Source of the DNA: Arthrobacter sp. PAMC 25486
GTDB taxonomy: Bacteria; Actinomycetota; Actinomycetes; Actinomycetales; Micrococcaceae
Length of the DNA: 64,000 bases
Reading direction: 5' to 3'
Assembly: GCF_000785535.1 (NCBI RefSeq)
Contig: NZ_CP007595.1
Location: 434,001-498,000 of the forward strand
The notes beneath the pieces were generated by a model. It ran no database searches and had not been told where the DNA came from. It saw nothing but the letters and a program-made list of their open reading frames with translations. The position numbers and the translations under genes were made by a program. Positions 54,049 through 62,734 of this stretch are shown here, in pieces; the stretch's first letter is position 1; each line of letters opens with the position of its first letter.

Positions 54049-56340
54049 CTAACCCGCCAAGGGGACCAGTGCGGGTGCCTCTGCCAGTGGCACCGTGACC
54101 GGCTCCCCGGCCGCGACGGACACCACCGTGTCCCTGACCTTCAGGGGGAGGGGAGTGCCGCCGTCGTACCTGAACGTGATCCCGCCATGGGTGAGGGAGA
54201 CGCCCAGGAGGTTTCCGTGCACCTTTAACTGGAAGTCGAGGCTGTCCCAATCGGCGGGCAGACGGGGGTCGAAGTTGAGCATCACGCCTTGGTCACGCAT
54301 GCCGGCAAAACCGGACACGAGCGAGCTCCAGATGCCGCCGGTGGAGGCGATGTGGACGCCGTCGATCGTGTTGTTGTGCGAGTTGTCCAGGTCGATGAAC
54401 AAGGCCTCGGTGAAGTGGGCCATGGCCTGTACCGGGTGGCCCACCTCGGCGGCCATGATGCCCTGCACACACGCCGACAAGGTGGAGTCGCCGGTGGTGA
54501 TCGGGTCGTAGAAATCAAAGGCGCGGCGCTTTTCCTCGGCCGTGAATTCCTGCCACTGCAGGAACATGGCCAGCACAGTGTCGGCCTGCTTGAGTACCTG
54601 GTGGCGGTAGATGACCAGCGGGTGGAAGTGCAACAGCAGCGGGTACTTGTCCCGCGGGGTGTCCCAGTCCCATGCCTCCAGCGTCATGAAGTCGTTGTCC
54701 TGGGAGTAGATGTTGAACTCCCGGGAAAAGGGCAGGTGCATGCGGTCGGCAGCGCCCCGCCACATGGTCCGTTCTGCGTCGGTGACCCCGGGATGCGGGC
54801 AGGCTGCGGCCGCGCGCAGGTTGAAGCGGGCCATGACGTTGGTGTAAAGGTTGTCGTTGACCACGGCCGTGTACTCGTCCGGGCCGGTCACACCATGGAT
54901 GTGGAAGGAGCCGTCGGCACCAAAGAATCCCAGCGACACCCACATGCGGGCCGTCTCCACGAGCAGGTCCGCGCCCTGGTGGTCACGGAAGTCGGCGTCG
55001 GCACTGGCCCACGCGTACCGGTTGGCGGCAAAAGCGACCGCTGCGGCAATGTGGAACTGCGCGGTGCCCGCGGCATAGTACGCGCTGGACTCCAGCCCGT
55101 TGATGGTCCGCCAGGGGAACAGGGCACCGTCAACGCTCAGCTCGGCGGCGCGCTCCTTGGCCAGCGGCAGCAGGTCATGCCGGAACTGGAGGACAGCACG
55201 GGCCGCCTGCGGATTGTTGTAGGTCAGGTACGGCAGGAGGTAGATTTCCTGGTCCCAGAAGTAGTGCCCCTCGTAGCCGGAACCTGAGACGCCCTTGGCG
55301 GGGATGCCCGCCACATCCGCCCGCGCCGTCGCCGCGGCGAGCTGGAACAGGTTCCACCGCACCGCCTGCTGCAGTTCCGGCAGGCCGCCCACCACGATGT
55401 CGCTCGTGGCCCAGTACCGGGCGTAGTAAGTGGTGCTGTCAGCAAAAATCTCCGGCACCGGGCGCAGATCCGCGGCAGCCACGGCACGCACATCCGTGTC
55501 CGACCCCTCGTCCGCCACCGCGTAGCTCACCGATTTCTCCAGCGTGAGCACCTCCCCGGCCTGCACGGCAACAACGTAGCGGACGGTGCTCAGATCCTGG
55601 TCCGCCACCGTCTCGGCGGGCGGCTCTTGTGTGGAAAGGACATGGTCGACGGCGACTCCCACCCTTTGGTGCGATTCGGCAGTTTGCCAGGACATGCGCA
55701 ACGATCCGCCGGCACCGTCCAAATCCAGCGGCAGCAAAACCCTGCCGGCATGGCGGCCCGGGCGGCGCGGGTCCGAGGCGGACTGGTCCTCCACGGGCTG
55801 GTCCTGCCGGTTCACAAGCGTGGAGGTGATGTCGGCGGAGATGTCCCGGTCGCTGCTCAGGGTCAGGGACAGGCCGAGGTTGCCGCGCACCTCAAAGCCC
55901 ACTGCACGCCTCTCCGTGGTCATGACGACGGCCCCGGACTCGCATGCCCAGGTGATGTCCGTGGTGTAGATACCGGTGGCGAAATCCACGATGCGCCGGT
56001 ACTCCAGGACAGTGGAACCCGCCAACGTAAGTTCTTCGCCGTCGATGACCACCGTGAAGTTGTTGGCGTCCGGCACATAGAGGATGCGTTGGCCCGTGCG
56101 GGCAAAACCAAAGGCGTTTTCGGCGTGTTTGATCTCCCACGTTTCGTGGAATCCGTTGATGAACGTTCCAGGCAGTTCGGTGTCCTCGGGCGAGAAGTGG
56201 GCGCCGCGGATCCCCAGGTGGCCATTGCCGATACTGAAGTTGGTCTCCAACGCACCCACCTGTCCGGGGGTGTGTGTGCTTTCCAGCAGCTTCCACGGGT
56301 CAGCGGGGAAGCGGGTTCGATCTGATGAAATCAGTGCCAT
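54049..56340 (-). CDS. Glycoside hydrolase family 65 (disaccharide phosphorylase-like)
   Basis: A 763-residue GH65 enzyme. The N-terminal beta-sandwich (ETNFSIGNGHLGIRGAHF) leads to an (alpha/alpha)6 barrel with FWDQEIYLLPYL, the catalytic acid in HGVTGPDEYTAVVNDN, and a C-terminal beta-sheet domain. Family members are mostly phosphorylases that split maltose, trehalose, kojibiose or nigerose to beta-glucose-1-phosphate and a sugar. The bPGM gene just upstream supports a phosphorylase rather than a hydrolase. Which disaccharide is used is not evident. It is the last gene of the LacI-bPGM-GH65 group. Confidence 0.9.
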   Translation of the reverse strand: MALISSDRTRFPADPWKLLESTHTPGQVGALETNFSIGNGHLGIRGAHFSPEDTELPGTFINGFHETWEIKHAENAFGFARTGQRILYVPDANNFTVVIDGEELTLAGSTVLEYRRIVDFATGIYTTDITWACESGAVVMTTERRAVGFEVRGNLGLSLTLSSDRDISADITSTLVNRQDQPVEDQSASDPRRPGRHAGRVLLPLDLDGAGGSLRMSWQTAESHQRVGVAVDHVLSTQEPPAETVADQDLSTVRYVVAVQAGEVLTLEKSVSYAVADEGSDTDVRAVAAADLRPVPEIFADSTTYYARYWATSDIVVGGLPELQQAVRWNLFQLAAATARADVAGIPAKGVSGSGYEGHYFWDQEIYLLPYLTYNNPQAARAVLQFRHDLLPLAKERAAELSVDGALFPWRTINGLESSAYYAAGTAQFHIAAAVAFAANRYAWASADADFRDHQGADLLVETARMWVSLGFFGADGSFHIHGVTGPDEYTAVVNDNLYTNVMARFNLRAAAACPHPGVTDAERTMWRGAADRMHLPFSREFNIYSQDNDFMTLEAWDWDTPRDKYPLLLHFHPLVIYRHQVLKQADTVLAMFLQWQEFTAEEKRRAFDFYDPITTGDSTLSACVQGIMAAEVGHPVQAMAHFTEALFIDLDNSHNNTIDGVHIASTGGIWSSLVSGFAGMRDQGVMLNFDPRLPADWDSLDFQLKVHGNLLGVSLTHGGITFRYDGGTPLPLKVRDTVVSVAAGEPVTVPLAEAPALVPLAG

Positions 56341-56458
56341 AACGGTTGGCGGTCCTTGTATCTAGTGGTGGTGGAATGAAGAATCTGGTGCAGCGGTGGC
56401 GATGTGACGGCAACCGTGGTGGGGCGGATGTGCTGCAGCCGTGTGCAGGAGTGCCCAG

Positions 56459-57190
56459 TCACAGCAGTTCGGCGAGGTCATCCACCACATAGGTGGCTCC
56501 GGCGTCGAGCAGCGTCCTGGCACCGGCTCCTCGATTGACGCCGATGACGGAATGGAAGTCTCCAGCCGCCCCGGCTTGGACGCCTGAGACGGCATCCTCC
56601 ACCACGATGCACGTGGCGGTGGGCAGACCCAGCAGTTCTGCGGCATAACTGTAAGTTGCGTGGTGGGGCTTCCCTGGCAGGTGTTTAGCGTTGGCTACCA
56701 CCCCGTCCACCACGATGGGGAAATGCTTTTCCAGCCCGGCAGCCTTGAGTACTACCGGTGCGTTCCGGGAGGAAGAGACCACTGCGAGGATCAGGCCGCG
56801 GGCTTCGGCTTCCGCAATGAATCGCACAGACCCCGGGTAGGGGGCCACGCCACGGGAGGAGACGATGTCGTTGAAGACCTTGTTCTTGCGGTTCCCCAAG
56901 CCGTGGACGGTGTTCAGGGATGGGTCATCGGACAGCCCGCCTTCGGGCAGTGTGATGCTGCGTGAGGACAGGAAGTCGCGGACCCCGTCAAAGCGGGGCT
57001 TGCCGTCGATGTATTCAAAGTAGTCACTGCCGCGGTAGTGGGCCGTGGATCCGATGTGGGCCAGGTAGCCGTCGAAGAGTTCCTGCCACGCGGTTTCGTG
57101 GACCTCGGCGGTGGGGGTGAGCACCCCGTCCAGGTCAAAGAGGACGGCTTTGGCGCCAGTCCAGGGATCACGGGGAGAATTTGCGTACAC
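56459..57190 (-). CDS. pgmB: Beta-phosphoglucomutase (HAD family)
   Basis: A 243-residue HAD protein: AVLFDLDGVLTPTAEVHETAW (nucleophile and acid Asp pair in DLDGV), a cap domain, SSSRNAP (motif II), GKPHHATYSYAAELLG and VVEDAVSGVQAG (motif IV). It isomerises beta-glucose-1-phosphate to glucose-6-phosphate, the step after GH65 phosphorolysis. I chose GTG 57188-57190 because AAAGGA stands 6 bases before it; the longer frame has no family homology. It lies 118 bp before the GH65 gene. Confidence 0.88.
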   Translation of the reverse strand: MYANSPRDPWTGAKAVLFDLDGVLTPTAEVHETAWQELFDGYLAHIGSTAHYRGSDYFEYIDGKPRFDGVRDFLSSRSITLPEGGLSDDPSLNTVHGLGNRKNKVFNDIVSSRGVAPYPGSVRFIAEAEARGLILAVVSSSRNAPVVLKAAGLEKHFPIVVDGVVANAKHLPGKPHHATYSYAAELLGLPTATCIVVEDAVSGVQAGAAGDFHSVIGVNRGAGARTLLDAGATYVVDDLAELL

Positions 57191-57281
57191 GGTGTGTCCT
57201 TTCAGACGAATGGGGTGCCGGGCAAATGCAGGGCATGCGCGGGCGGGAAGGGAAAGCTCTGCGGAACTGGGACGGGCTGGT

Positions 57282-58310
57282 TCACCGTTTGCGCCGGGTG
57301 CTTGTACGGGTGAGCAAGGTTGTGGCCAGCAGGTGGTTGGCCGGTTCCAGCCCGGAGGCCGGGGTTTGCAGTCTTTCCACGAGCAGGTTCGCCCCCAAGG
57401 CGCCTTGGTCGGCAACCGGCTGCTGCACGGTGCTCAGGCCCATAAACTTGCTCATGGGGTGTTCGTCCAGTCCAATGATGGAGATGTTCCTTGGTGCGGA
57501 GAGTCCATGGTCATGCAGTGCTGTCAGGGCGCCGAATGCAGTTTCGTCGCAGCCTGCAAAGACGGCGCTAGGAAGACCGCGGTTTTCAATGAGTTCGTTC
57601 ATGGCCCGCTGCCCGCCTTCAATGCTGGAGCCGGCGTCAATAACCAGATCCGGGTCGACCATAATGTCCCTCTCTGCAAGGGCCAATTCAAAGCCGTGCC
57701 GCCGTTCGGTGGCGGTCAGCACCGAACGGTTGCCCTTTTCACGGTTGGACAGGATGGCCAAGTCCCAGTGACCCAGGCCAAGAAGATGCTCGGTGGCCAG
57801 GCGGGCTGCCGCGACATTGTCGATCCCCACATTGTCCCAGGGGACGTTGTGCATGCCCACACTGGCCACAGCCAGGGCTGACACGTCCAGTGCCTCGATC
57901 TCAGCATCCGACAACTCGATATTGAGCAGCAGCACTCCGTCCACTTTTTGAGCGAGGGCGGCCAAGTCGCCAAAGAGCCGCTGGTGGACTGCCGGGTCGT
58001 TGCGCAAACTGATGATCATGGTGTCGTGTCCGCTGGCGGCAAACACCTCCTCCGCCGTTTCCACGGCATGGGCAAAGAACCAGGCGGTGGTGGTGGGGGC
58101 GATGATGGCGATGGAACCGGTGCTGCCGCCTGCCAGGCGGGACGCTGCCGACGAGGCCACGTACCCAAGTTGGGCCGCAGCATCCGCAACCTTGTCATAC
58201 GAGGTTGCCGAAACGTTGGGGAGGCCCCGCAGCGCCCGTGAAACAGTGCAGATTGACAATCCGGACAGCATGGCCACGTCCTGGATCATGGCACGGTGCA
58301 GCTTACCCAT
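57282..58310 (-). CDS. LacI-family repressor
   Basis: A 342-residue regulator (or 335 from MIQDVAML). The helix-turn-helix and hinge are IQDVAMLSGLSICTVSRALR and VADAAAQLGYVASSAASRLA; the ligand domain is periplasmic-binding-like with VFAGCDETAFGAL and GLDEHPMSKFMGLSTVQQP. It is upstream of pgmB and GH65 on the same strand and probably represses them until the sugar is present. A typical LacI operator lies upstream of its own start. Confidence 0.92.
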   Translation of the reverse strand: MGKLHRAMIQDVAMLSGLSICTVSRALRGLPNVSATSYDKVADAAAQLGYVASSAASRLAGGSTGSIAIIAPTTTAWFFAHAVETAEEVFAASGHDTMIISLRNDPAVHQRLFGDLAALAQKVDGVLLLNIELSDAEIEALDVSALAVASVGMHNVPWDNVGIDNVAAARLATEHLLGLGHWDLAILSNREKGNRSVLTATERRHGFELALAERDIMVDPDLVIDAGSSIEGGQRAMNELIENRGLPSAVFAGCDETAFGALTALHDHGLSAPRNISIIGLDEHPMSKFMGLSTVQQPVADQGALGANLLVERLQTPASGLEPANHLLATTLLTRTSTRRKR

Positions 58311-58703
58311 CCAACACGGCCTCAGCCCTTTCCTTGACAGACGCAGGGGTCAAAAAGTGGTTCTTCCAGTACAGCCAACGGATGACTTGCAACGTCAAAC
58401 AGCCGTCAACACCAAGATGTTTGTATTGGGCGTCACCTGCGCGGGAAAGGCAGGGAAAAAAGGGAAGCATGCACTCACGAATGCAAGTGTAAGCGCTTAT
58501 AACGGAAGTTTGCAACGGAGCCCCCAGACAGGGTTTTCCCGGTTCCCCGTGTGGTGTGGGGGTGCACCCTAAACAGGGATTCCCGTCCAGCTGCTGCACC
58601 CCCGAGTGGCCCCGGAGACAACGACTTTCAGGCAATGCCCGGCAGTCGAAAAACGCCCCGGCAGAGCTGGTCGCGGCTGTTGCTTCCCGGGCGTCCGCTG
58701 GTG
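58311..58703. other. Intergenic region upstream of LacI
   Basis: No gene is supported. It holds the LacI operator at 58490-58499 and, further right, an imperfect stem GGGGGTGCA (58558-58566) with TGCACCCCC (58595-58603), which may end transcription of the leftward Old Yellow Enzyme gene. Confidence 0.5.
58490..58499. promoter_or_regulatory. LacI-type operator
   Basis: TAAGCGCTTA is a perfect palindrome with the central CG typical of LacI-family operators, flanked by TG on the left and TA on the right. It is 180 bp before the LacI start codon, where it could control the whole leftward operon. Confidence 0.7.
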
Positions 58704-59777
58704 CTAGTTGGCCCAGAACGGGTAGTCCGTGTAGCCGGCGGCGCCCTCGGTGTAGAACGTGCGATGGTCCGGTTCGTTCAACGGAAGATCCTCGGCCCAG
58801 CGGCGGACCAGGTCAGGATTGGCCAGGGCAGGCCGGCCCACCACGACGGCGTCCGCCCAGTCAGCGGTGGACCGGGCATCGGCAAGGGTTGTGACAGTTT
58901 CAAAGCCGGTATTCAGCAACACCGGGCCGCCGAAGCGGGTGCGCAGTGTTTGGACCAGATGACCCGAGGGATCCTTGTGCAATATGCTCAGGCCCGCCAG
59001 ACCCAGGGATGCGATGCCGGCCACCAGCGCAGTGTAGGTGGCCTCGGTTTCGGCAGGGTCGGTTTCCAGGGCACCTTGGACGTTGTGCTCGGGGGAGATG
59101 CGCAGCCATGTCTTGCCGGCGCCGATGGCCTCCGCCACCGCCGTGACGGTCTCGATGACGAAGCGGGCACGGTTTGACGCGCTGCCGCCATAGTCGTCGC
59201 TACGCTGGTTGGCGGACGGGGCCAGGAACTCGTGGAGGAGATACCCGTTGGCGCCGTGGAGTTCCACACCGTCAAAGCCGGCGGCCATGGCATTTTGGGA
59301 ACCCTGGACGAACTCGTCGACGACGCCGGCCAAATCTGCCGGTTCCAGCGCGTGTGGCACGGGGTAGGGCGCCTTGCCTTCATAGGTGCGGGTCACGCCG
59401 TCGATTGCGATAGCGCTGGGGGCGACCACAGTCCGCCCGCCGTTGGTGTCGGGGTGGGTGACCCGGCCCGAGTGCATGACCTGGGCGATGATGCGGCCGC
59501 CGTCGGCGTGCACGGCGTCGGTGACCCGCCTCCAGCCCTCGATCTGTGCATCCGTCACCAGGCCTGGCTGGCGGACGAACGCCTGCCCGGCGAAACTGGG
59601 GTAGACGCCCTCGCTGGTCAACAGGCCCATGGAGGCGCGCTGGCGGTAATACTCGACAACGAGCTCCCCGGGCACTCCGTCGCGGCCGGAACGGGACCGG
59701 GTGAGCGGTGCCATGACCAGCCGGTTGGGAAGTACGAGATCGCCGAGCATGACGGGTGAAAACAGGTTCAAGGACAT
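58704..59777 (-). CDS. Old Yellow Enzyme-type alkene reductase
   Basis: A 357-residue FMN TIM-barrel enzyme: LFSPVMLGDLVLPNRLVMAPLTRSRS at the start, HSGRVTHP, FDGVELHGANGYLLHEFL with the catalytic His/Asn-type pair, APSANQRSDDYGGS, and near the end NTGFETVTTLADARS and VVVGRPALANPDLV (FMN phosphate). Such enzymes reduce activated C=C bonds or nitro-esters with NAD(P)H. ATG 59777 abuts its GGAG, so the TTG two codons on, six bases from GGAG, is a possible true start. Confidence 0.9.
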   Translation of the reverse strand: MSLNLFSPVMLGDLVLPNRLVMAPLTRSRSGRDGVPGELVVEYYRQRASMGLLTSEGVYPSFAGQAFVRQPGLVTDAQIEGWRRVTDAVHADGGRIIAQVMHSGRVTHPDTNGGRTVVAPSAIAIDGVTRTYEGKAPYPVPHALEPADLAGVVDEFVQGSQNAMAAGFDGVELHGANGYLLHEFLAPSANQRSDDYGGSASNRARFVIETVTAVAEAIGAGKTWLRISPEHNVQGALETDPAETEATYTALVAGIASLGLAGLSILHKDPSGHLVQTLRTRFGGPVLLNTGFETVTTLADARSTADWADAVVVGRPALANPDLVRRWAEDLPLNEPDHRTFYTEGAAGYTDYPFWAN

Positions 59778-59924
59778 CTCCAGGGGTTTGGTTGGGGTGT
59801 ACCTTCGCGACAACCCCCGACGCCCCGGGCCTTATTCCTGAAGGTGATGTTCCTCCTGTTAAAGTACGACGACGGGAGGCCACCTTCCACGGTCGGGCGC
59901 CCGTCACCCTGGGGCAGTGCCACT

Positions 59925-59987
59925 GCCGAGGTGTGAGATCGCGCCCTGTACGAGGCACGAGCACAGGGCGCGATCTCACACCTCGGC
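59925..59987. repeat. Palindromic intergenic repeat, copy 2 (perfect hairpin)
   Basis: Perfect 25-bp arms (GCCGAGGTGTGAGATCGCGC and five more bases, 59925-59949, with complement 59963-59987) and a 13-base loop. It lies in a 245-bp gap between the OYE and MobA-like genes. A diverged copy is at 50305-50376. Confidence 0.9.
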
Positions 59988-60022
59988 GGGGTGGGTGATG
60001 GGTGGGTGAAGGGTAGGAGCAG

Positions 60023-60709
60023 TCAGGTTGGCTCGGGGCAGTTCGGCTCGGGGTCAGGGTTTTTGAGCAGGTGCAGATCTTCCGGGGTGTCGATGTCGGC
60101 GCCATCGGTGAAGCGGCTGAAGTCCACCAGGGACACGATGTCCGGATGGGCCGCGAGGTAGGAGCGGGCGCCTGAATCGCCTGATGCCATGGCGGCGGCC
60201 CGGGATGCATGTTCCGGCGAAAACAACACTGGATGGCCTCGCCGCAAAGCCCCGCGGTCCGTCCCCTTTGGATCCGTCTCACATGGGTCGGCGCCGCCTA
60301 GGCCCGCCACTCCATGGCCGGAGCGGTACCCGGCCGCCGTGATCCGCCCGGGCCTGTGGCGGGCAAGCAGGATTTCTATGATTCCGAAGTTCATGCCCGG
60401 CTGGTCCACGAGCGCCACCAGGACGGGTCCGTCACCGGCCGCGGCGATCCCGGCGGCAAAGGAGGTTCCCATGCCCTCTTCCCAACGAGGGTTGAAGACA
60501 ACACGGCAGCCGGCCGGCAGGGGAGTGGCGCGCACGTCAGCGGCGCCCGCGCCGATCACCACGACCACCTCGGTGCAGCCCCCGCGCAACAGTTCGCCCG
60601 CCGCATGGGCAACAAGTGTGGTGCCACGAAACGGCAGCAGCGCCTTGGGCCCGAGCCCCAGCCGGGACCCGGCACCCGCCGCCAGCAAAACCGCCGTCGT
60701 GCCTGTCAT
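60023..60709 (-). CDS. MobA/MocA-like nucleotidyltransferase
   Basis: A 228-residue NTP-transferase: VLLAAGAGSRLGLGPKALLPF with the nucleotide loop and P-K, LVALVDQPGMN with the metal Asp, and a C-terminal DIDTPEDL. The family links CTP or GTP to molybdopterin. MocA-type enzymes make the cytosine dinucleotide form used by xanthine-dehydrogenase/CODH-type enzymes, so this gene could serve the cox operon 10 kb away. The G-F-R-G pattern (LPFRGTTL) is MocA-like, but specificity is inferred. Confidence 0.82.
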   Translation of the reverse strand: MTGTTAVLLAAGAGSRLGLGPKALLPFRGTTLVAHAAGELLRGGCTEVVVVIGAGAADVRATPLPAGCRVVFNPRWEEGMGTSFAAGIAAAGDGPVLVALVDQPGMNFGIIEILLARHRPGRITAAGYRSGHGVAGLGGADPCETDPKGTDRGALRRGHPVLFSPEHASRAAAMASGDSGARSYLAAHPDIVSLVDFSRFTDGADIDTPEDLHLLKNPDPEPNCPEPT

Positions 60710-60728
60710 GGCTCAACAGTACCGAAAG

Positions 60729-61151
60729 TCAGTCCGACGGCGGCCGTTTCCGCAGTTGTTTCGTCGCCGAACGCTGCTGTTTCGCGGCCTGGTGCCGCCG
60801 CTTCGATCCGCGGGTGGGTTTGGTGGAGCGGCGCGAGGCGGGCGGCGGAGCCAAGGCCGCGGCAACGAGTGCGCCCAGTTTTTCCATGGCAATTTCGCGG
60901 TTGCGCAGTTGTGAGCGCTGTTCGTGCGCGGCCACCGTGATGACGCCGCCCGCCAGCCTGCGCCCCAGCCCGGTCAACAGCAAGGCCCGCTGCTCATCGG
61001 AAAGCACCTCGGATTCGGCCACGTTCCACAGCAACTCCACCCTACTGTCGGAGGTGTTCACATGCTGGCCGCCAGGCCCTGAGGAACGCGAAAACCGCCA
61101 GCCGAGCTCCGCCGCGGGAATCGTCAGCGTTGGTGAAACCATCAGATCCAT
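60729..61151 (-). CDS. arfB: Ribosome-rescue peptidyl-tRNA hydrolase ArfB
   Basis: A 140-residue protein with RSSGPGGQHVNTSDSRVEL, the GGQ motif of release factors, and a basic C-terminal tail (SKRRHQAAKQQRSATKQLRK) that enters the mRNA channel. This is the ICT1/YaeJ plan, which frees stalled ribosomes by cleaving peptidyl-tRNA without a stop codon. The MobA-like gene follows 19 bp downstream on the same strand. Confidence 0.92.
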   Translation of the reverse strand: MDLMVSPTLTIPAAELGWRFSRSSGPGGQHVNTSDSRVELLWNVAESEVLSDEQRALLLTGLGRRLAGGVITVAAHEQRSQLRNREIAMEKLGALVAAALAPPPASRRSTKPTRGSKRRHQAAKQQRSATKQLRKRPPSD

Positions 61152-61226
61152 GACTCAAGTTTTGCACGACCGGCCAAGAGCCGCGGCCAAGCACGACGGC
61201 GATGCGCCGCCCGCCGCCGTCGTGCC

Positions 61227-61859
61227 TCAGTGGGAGGTGACGTCACTCACGCCGGTGTAAGTGGAGAAGGCGGGGGAGCCCGTGACCTGGTAGTTGTTGA
61301 GGGACAGGCCCCCGGGCGGGGTGCGGCAGGAGATGAGGCGCAGCCCGGCAGGAGCGCAGCCGTCAGGGAAGAGACGGCGGCCGCTGCCCACGACGACTGG
61401 GGCGATGACGAGTCGGAGTTCGTCGATCAGTTCGCCTGCGAACAGTGATTGGGCCGGTGTGGCGCTGCCATGTACTGGGATTTCTCCGCCCGGCTGCGAC
61501 TTGTGCTCGGTGAGCCGCGCCCGGACGTCGCCGGACAGGATGGTGGTGGGGTACCACGAACCCTCAACCAGAGAGTTGGAGGCAACATATTTGGGCAGAC
61601 TGTTCATGCGTGCCGTGAAGGGGTCGGCGGGGTCAATGATGTGCGGCCAGTCGCGGGCGAAGGCGGTGTACGTGCGGCGGCCCAGTAGCAGGGCGTCCGC
61701 GAGTGCCAGTCATGCGGCGGCGAGGTCGAGGAAGTCCTGGTCCATGTGCGGGACGAACCAACCGCCACATGTAACGCCGCCGCTGGTGTCCTCTTCGGGC
61801 GAGCCCGGGCCCTGGCAGACTCCGTCCAAGCTCACGAATTCAGTCAATGTCAGCTTCAT
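61227..61859 (-). pseudogene. RibD/DHFR-like paralogue broken by a stop codon
   Basis: A close paralogue of the gene at 20699-21331: MKLTLTEFVSLDGVCQGPGS at the start, LLLGRRTYTAF, NSLPKYVASN, RLVIAPVVVGSGRRLFPDG and TYTGVSDVTSH at the end. After LDLAAA a TGA stands where the paralogue has Trp (AAEWLGQADA), a single G-to-A change. The rest of the frame is undamaged, so the loss is recent. It follows the VOC gene at 14 bp. Confidence 0.85.
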
Positions 61860-61872
61860 GGTTATGCCCCGG

Positions 61873-62244
61873 TCAGACGTGCTGGTCCACAATGATGGGG
61901 TTCCCGTCGGGGTCCAGCACCACGAAGCTGGCCGGGCCGGACGTGGCCTCATCGGCCTCGGTGACGAATTCCACACCGTCTGCCTTGAGTCGTTTTTGGA
62001 TCTCGCGCACATCGGTAAACGGCGATACAGGTCGGGCGTCCTGGTTCCAGCCTGGATTGAACGTGAGTGAGTTCTTCTCGAACATGCCCTGGAACAGTCC
62101 GATCACGGCGTCCGCGTTCTTCATCACGAGCCAGTTCTGGGCCACATCACCAACGTGGTGGGTGAATCCGAGCTTTTCGTAAAACGCCACGGAGACCTTG
62201 AGGTCTTTGACCGTGAGGCTGACTGAGAATGCGCCGAGCTGCAT
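61873..62244 (-). CDS. VOC family protein (glyoxalase-like)
   Basis: A 123-residue VOC protein: MQLGAFSVSLTVKDLKVSVAFYEKLGF (first beta-alpha-beta), SLTFNPGWNQD, and FVVLDPDGNPIIVDQHV at the end. Related single-domain proteins bind or detoxify small molecules; a metal-binding Glu pattern is not obvious, so it could be a binding protein. It is cotranscribed with the broken reductase gene downstream. Confidence 0.85.
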   Translation of the reverse strand: MQLGAFSVSLTVKDLKVSVAFYEKLGFTHHVGDVAQNWLVMKNADAVIGLFQGMFEKNSLTFNPGWNQDARPVSPFTDVREIQKRLKADGVEFVTEADEATSGPASFVVLDPDGNPIIVDQHV

Positions 62245-62454
62245 GGAGTGCTCCGTCCATTGGATGACTGACTCTGATGATAGCCGTGGCATCCCCGCAG
62301 GGACATAGTTTGACCAGGAAGATCGGACGGCCCCTGGGCCCCGCTCTGGCCACTCCTTGCCTGGCGGGTGCATGATGGTGGTAGGCGGACGTCAACGTCG
62401 AAATCGTTTGCCAACCGCTTTGCAACCGGCCAAAACCACAGGAGCTGAGCCACC

Positions 62455-62559
62455 ATGAACATGTTTGGACTCGTCATCGTCATTGCAGCGATCGTCGTCA
62501 TCACGGTGATCATGGGCCTGATTGCCACCCACGGCATCTACAAGAAGCCCAGCCACTAG
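62455..62559 (+). CDS. 34-residue single-pass membrane protein
   Basis: ATG 62455 to TAG 62557-62559 encodes a helix GLVIVIAAIVVITVIMGLIA with a short N-terminus and a basic end (HGIYKKPSH). GGAG stands 10 bases before the ATG. The composition (uninterrupted hydrophobic run, positive end) is what a real small membrane protein shows and is unlikely by chance in GC-rich DNA. Function unknown; nothing nearby indicates a partner. Confidence 0.6.
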   Translation: MNMFGLVIVIAAIVVITVIMGLIATHGIYKKPSH

Positions 62560-62722
62560 GTCAAGCACGACGCCGGGCACTCCCTTTGCGCTTGGGCCTC
62601 GCCAGCGCGCAGGTTGGGTGCGGCCGCCCGGCCGGGGTGTCCGTCCTGGCCACGTTGACTGAGGACGCGGCCCAGCAGCCTCCGCGCTGTCCACATGGTG
62701 GATGTCGCTTGCCAAAGTCCAC

Positions 62723-62728
62723 TACAAT
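62723..62728 (+). promoter_or_regulatory. Candidate -10 box of a leaderless gene
   Basis: TACAAT lies six bases before GTG 62735. In actinobacteria such spacing marks leaderless transcripts that begin at the start codon. No clear -35 box was found. Confidence 0.4.
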
Positions 62729-62734
62729 TGCGCA

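Noticed and set aside
52272..61714. Possible recoding of TGA as Trp, since TGA replaces Trp in the fusion reductase and the DHFR paralogue
   Set aside because: Normal genes here end in TGA, the fusion reductase has many other lesions, and TAG and TAA also interrupt genes. Simple G-to-A nonsense changes explain the data.
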